Below, in pieces: positions 62,283 through 64,000 of a stretch of 64,000 nt of DNA. The position numbers were made by a program, and so were the translations under genes. How positions within the stretch are numbered: the stretch's first letter is position 1; each line of letters opens with the position of its first letter. The stretch is from Fulvimarina pelagi HTCC2506 (lineage in GTDB: Bacteria; Pseudomonadota; Alphaproteobacteria; Rhizobiales; Rhizobiaceae), in NCBI RefSeq assembly GCF_000153705.1, contig NZ_DS022272.1:1061839-1125838 (forward strand). Direction: 5' to 3'. The notes under the pieces were generated by a model that was given only the letters and a program-made list of their open reading frames with translations, had not been told where the DNA came from and did no database searches.

Positions 62283-62953
62283 AAGCCGAACACCTGTCGG
62301 TTCAGTTGGATGCCCGTGAGGGCAGCGTCAGCCCCAAAGAGTGGAGATCTCAGGCGAGGCACGACAGGTCGAGGAGTTAGCGAGGCGGACGAGTTCCGAA
62401 ACCCGGATCGGATGCTGACCGTAGATTCGGTCAGCTGCCCAGCGCGCTAAATCTATAGCGCTCCTTTCAGGCGTTGCGAGGCCGCGCGGCGGCAAGATGT
62501 TGGCGTCTTTCTCGCGCGATCGCACTACTGAAGGAGCTCTGGAAAACGAGGAACTCCACAGTCGAGCCTTCAATGGGAACTCGACACGAAGCTTCGTTTC
62601 ATGGTCGGGAAAACCCCATGCTTCGGAGGGTTGACGCGATGCAGCCAAGTCGTTAAGTAGCCCGCAACCAAGCCGATGTGAGGCCGAATCTTTCCCTGGA
62701 CGCCACGTCCGGGAGCCTTGGTTGCCTCAAACAAGGTTTGATCAACGAGACGAAAATCTCTGGTGCACGATCGTTTCAATCGAAGCGATCCTCTGGTTTT
62801 CGACCGAGCGCCTTTCCCAACCTTTCGGGAATTGGGCTGCTCGGTTTCGCGCATGACGATGGAGCGGCCATTCGGATCGTATCTCGTCGGCCGCACAGGA
62901 TTTGGTTCGTTCCGGTCACGGGAACGAGGGAAAGAGTTAAGGGGAAGGCCCAA
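62283..62953. other. gene-free interval and rpsL leader
   Basis: Six hundred seventy bases between the membrane-protein gene and rpsL contain no convincing gene. They probably hold the promoter and leader of the rpsL-rpsG-fusA operon. No clear hairpin, promoter box or repeat could be assigned by eye. Confidence 0.4.
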
Positions 62954-63325
62954 ATGCCGACCATCAACCAGCTGATCCGCAAGCCGCGTATTCGGCCTGC
63001 CGAGCGAAACACGGTGCCGGCGCTCGAAGCCAACCCGCAGAAGCGGGGCGTCTGCACCCGCGTCTACACGACGACCCCGAAGAAGCCGAACTCGGCGCTG
63101 CGTAAGGTCGCCAAGGTCCGTCTCGTAAACGGCTACGAAGTCATCGGCTACATTCCGGGCGAGGGGCATAACCTTCAGGAGCACTCGGTGGTCATGATCC
63201 GCGGCGGACGCGTGAAGGACTTGCCGGGCGTTCGCTATCATATCATCCGCGGTGTTCTGGATACCCAGGGCGTCAAGAACCGCAAGCAGCGCCGTTCGAA
63301 GTACGGCGCGAAGCGTCCGAAGTAA
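62954..63325 (+). CDS. rpsL: 30S ribosomal protein S12
   Basis: 123 residues, start PTINQLIRK, with [17 protein letters not shown] and [28 protein letters not shown]. Lys43 and Lys88 (streptomycin-site lysines) are wild type. It is essential for decoding. It begins the str operon, which continues with rpsG and fusA. Confidence 0.98.
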   Translation: MPTINQLIRKPRIRPAERNTVPALEANPQKRGVCTRVYTTTPKKPNSALRKVAKVRLVNGYEVIGYIPGEGHNLQEHSVVMIRGGRVKDLPGVRYHIIRGVLDTQGVKNRKQRRSKYGAKRPK

Positions 63326-63359
63326 TCCCGCGCAACCATTGAAGACGAAGAGCAACTGA

Positions 63360-63830
63360 ATGTCCCGTCGCCATAGCGCCGAAAAGAGAGAGATCAATCC
63401 GGACCCGAAGTTCGGCGATCTCGTCGTGTCGAAGTTCATGAACGCCGTGATGTACGACGGCAAAAAGTCCGTCGCAGAGCGCATCGTCTACGGCGCGTTC
63501 GATACGGTTCAGGAAAAGACTCGCCAGGAGCCTGTCGCGATTTTCCACCAAGCGCTTGAGAACATCGCGCCGCACGTGGAGGTTCGCTCACGCCGCGTCG
63601 GCGGTGCCACCTATCAGGTCCCGGTCGATGTCCGTCCCGAACGCCGTCAGGCTCTCGCAATCCGCTGGCTGATAACGGCCGCGCGTAATCGCAACGAGAC
63701 GACCATGGTCGATCGTCTGTCGGGTGAACTGATGGACGCTGCCAACAACCGCGGTACTGCCGTGAAGAAGCGCGAAGACACGCATCGCATGGCCGATGCC
63801 AACCGCGCCTTCTCGCACTACCGCTGGTAA
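63360..63830 (+). CDS. rpsG: 30S ribosomal protein S7
   Basis: 156 residues. Conserved segments are [47 protein letters not shown] and [26 protein letters not shown]. It nucleates assembly of the 30S head and contacts the tRNA exit site. It lies 34 bases after rpsL and 30 bases before fusA. Confidence 0.98.
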   Translation: MSRRHSAEKREINPDPKFGDLVVSKFMNAVMYDGKKSVAERIVYGAFDTVQEKTRQEPVAIFHQALENIAPHVEVRSRRVGGATYQVPVDVRPERRQALAIRWLITAARNRNETTMVDRLSGELMDAANNRGTAVKKREDTHRMADANRAFSHYRW

Positions 63831-63860
63831 ATTTCGCTTCGAATTCGAGAGACGAGCCCT

Positions 63861-64000
63861 ATGGCACGCGATTATAAAATCGAAGACTACCGTAACTTCG
63901 GCATCATGGCCCACATCGATGCCGGCAAGACGACCACGACCGAACGCATCCTCTTCTATACCGGCAAGTCCCATAAGATCGGTGAAGTCCACGACGGCGC
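63861..64000 (+). CDS. fusA: elongation factor G, N-terminal fragment (truncated by window end)
   Basis: The frame starts at ATG 63861 ([22 protein letters not shown]) and continues past the end of the window. The GTPase P-loop [15 protein letters not shown] is intact. It is the third gene of the rpsL-rpsG-fusA operon. EF-G drives ribosomal translocation. Confidence 0.95.
   Translation, partial: MARDYKIEDYRNFGIMAHIDAGKTTTTERILFYTGKSHKIGEVHDG

Overview
This 64-kb window is a chromosomal segment of a GC-rich alphaproteobacterium, most likely of the order Hyphomicrobiales (Rhizobiales). The evidence is the cell-cycle regulator GcrA, an HWE-type histidine kinase, cobalamin-dependent ribonucleotide reductase, ALAS-type HemA, the argD-argF-hslO cluster, the sdhE-mfd pair, and the secE-nusG-rplKAJL-rpoBC-rpsLG-fusA block. 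An Aurantimonadaceae-like genome would fit, but the family cannot be fixed from this window. No integrase, transposase, phage gene, rRNA operon or CRISPR array was seen.

Layout. 0-8.3 kb: end of folC, a small membrane protein, murA, tRNA-Pro, a GlcG/HbpS-like protein, pcm, a secreted unknown, mfd and sdhE. 8.3-11.4 kb: a repeat-rich, gene-poor accessory stretch. It holds a DUF559 endonuclease-fold gene bracketed by two copies of a ~216-bp palindromic element, and three small minus-strand genes of lower GC. 11.4-15.4 kb: nrdJ with an upstream NrdR-box-like site. 15.9-31 kb: an HWE kinase, gpt, a LysR regulator divergent from two tandem hydrolases, a CinA-like protein, wrbA, an aminotransferase coupled to an AbrB-family membrane protein, hemA, a sugar epimerase/reductase divergent from a sugar phosphotransferase, a DXR-like (DRL) oxidoreductase, an EEP phosphatase, a flavoprotein and initiator tRNA-Met. 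31-40.7 kb: a small protein divergent from a LysR regulator across a perfect dyad, an extensin-like protein, a CDP-alcohol phosphatidyltransferase, apaG, hslO-argF-argD, a glyoxalase-fold protein, gcrA and rlmB.

40.8-64 kb: the translation/transcription superoperon region, starting with tRNA-Tyr, tRNA-Gly and tuf. Two blocks interrupt it. A 5.4-kb polysaccharide islet sits between tuf and tRNA-Trp/secE: a LicC-like nucleotidyltransferase, a CDP-glycerol glycerophosphotransferase-family protein, two tandem paralogues with sialyltransferase-like (GT29-like) motifs, kdsB and a HAD phosphatase. Farther on, an AT-richer polytopic membrane protein lies between rpoC and rpsL. The window ends inside fusA.

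The most notable candidate system is the polysaccharide islet. KdsB would supply CMP-Kdo, and the two paralogues carry features resembling sialylmotifs L and S plus an exact H-x4-E (motif VS). They are therefore candidate CMP-sugar-dependent transferases acting with a phosphoglycerol/phospho-alcohol transferase on a surface glycan. The second candidate is the DUF559 gene: its stop codon lies inside one of its flanking palindromic elements, an arrangement reminiscent of REP-associated transposases but with an endonuclease fold.
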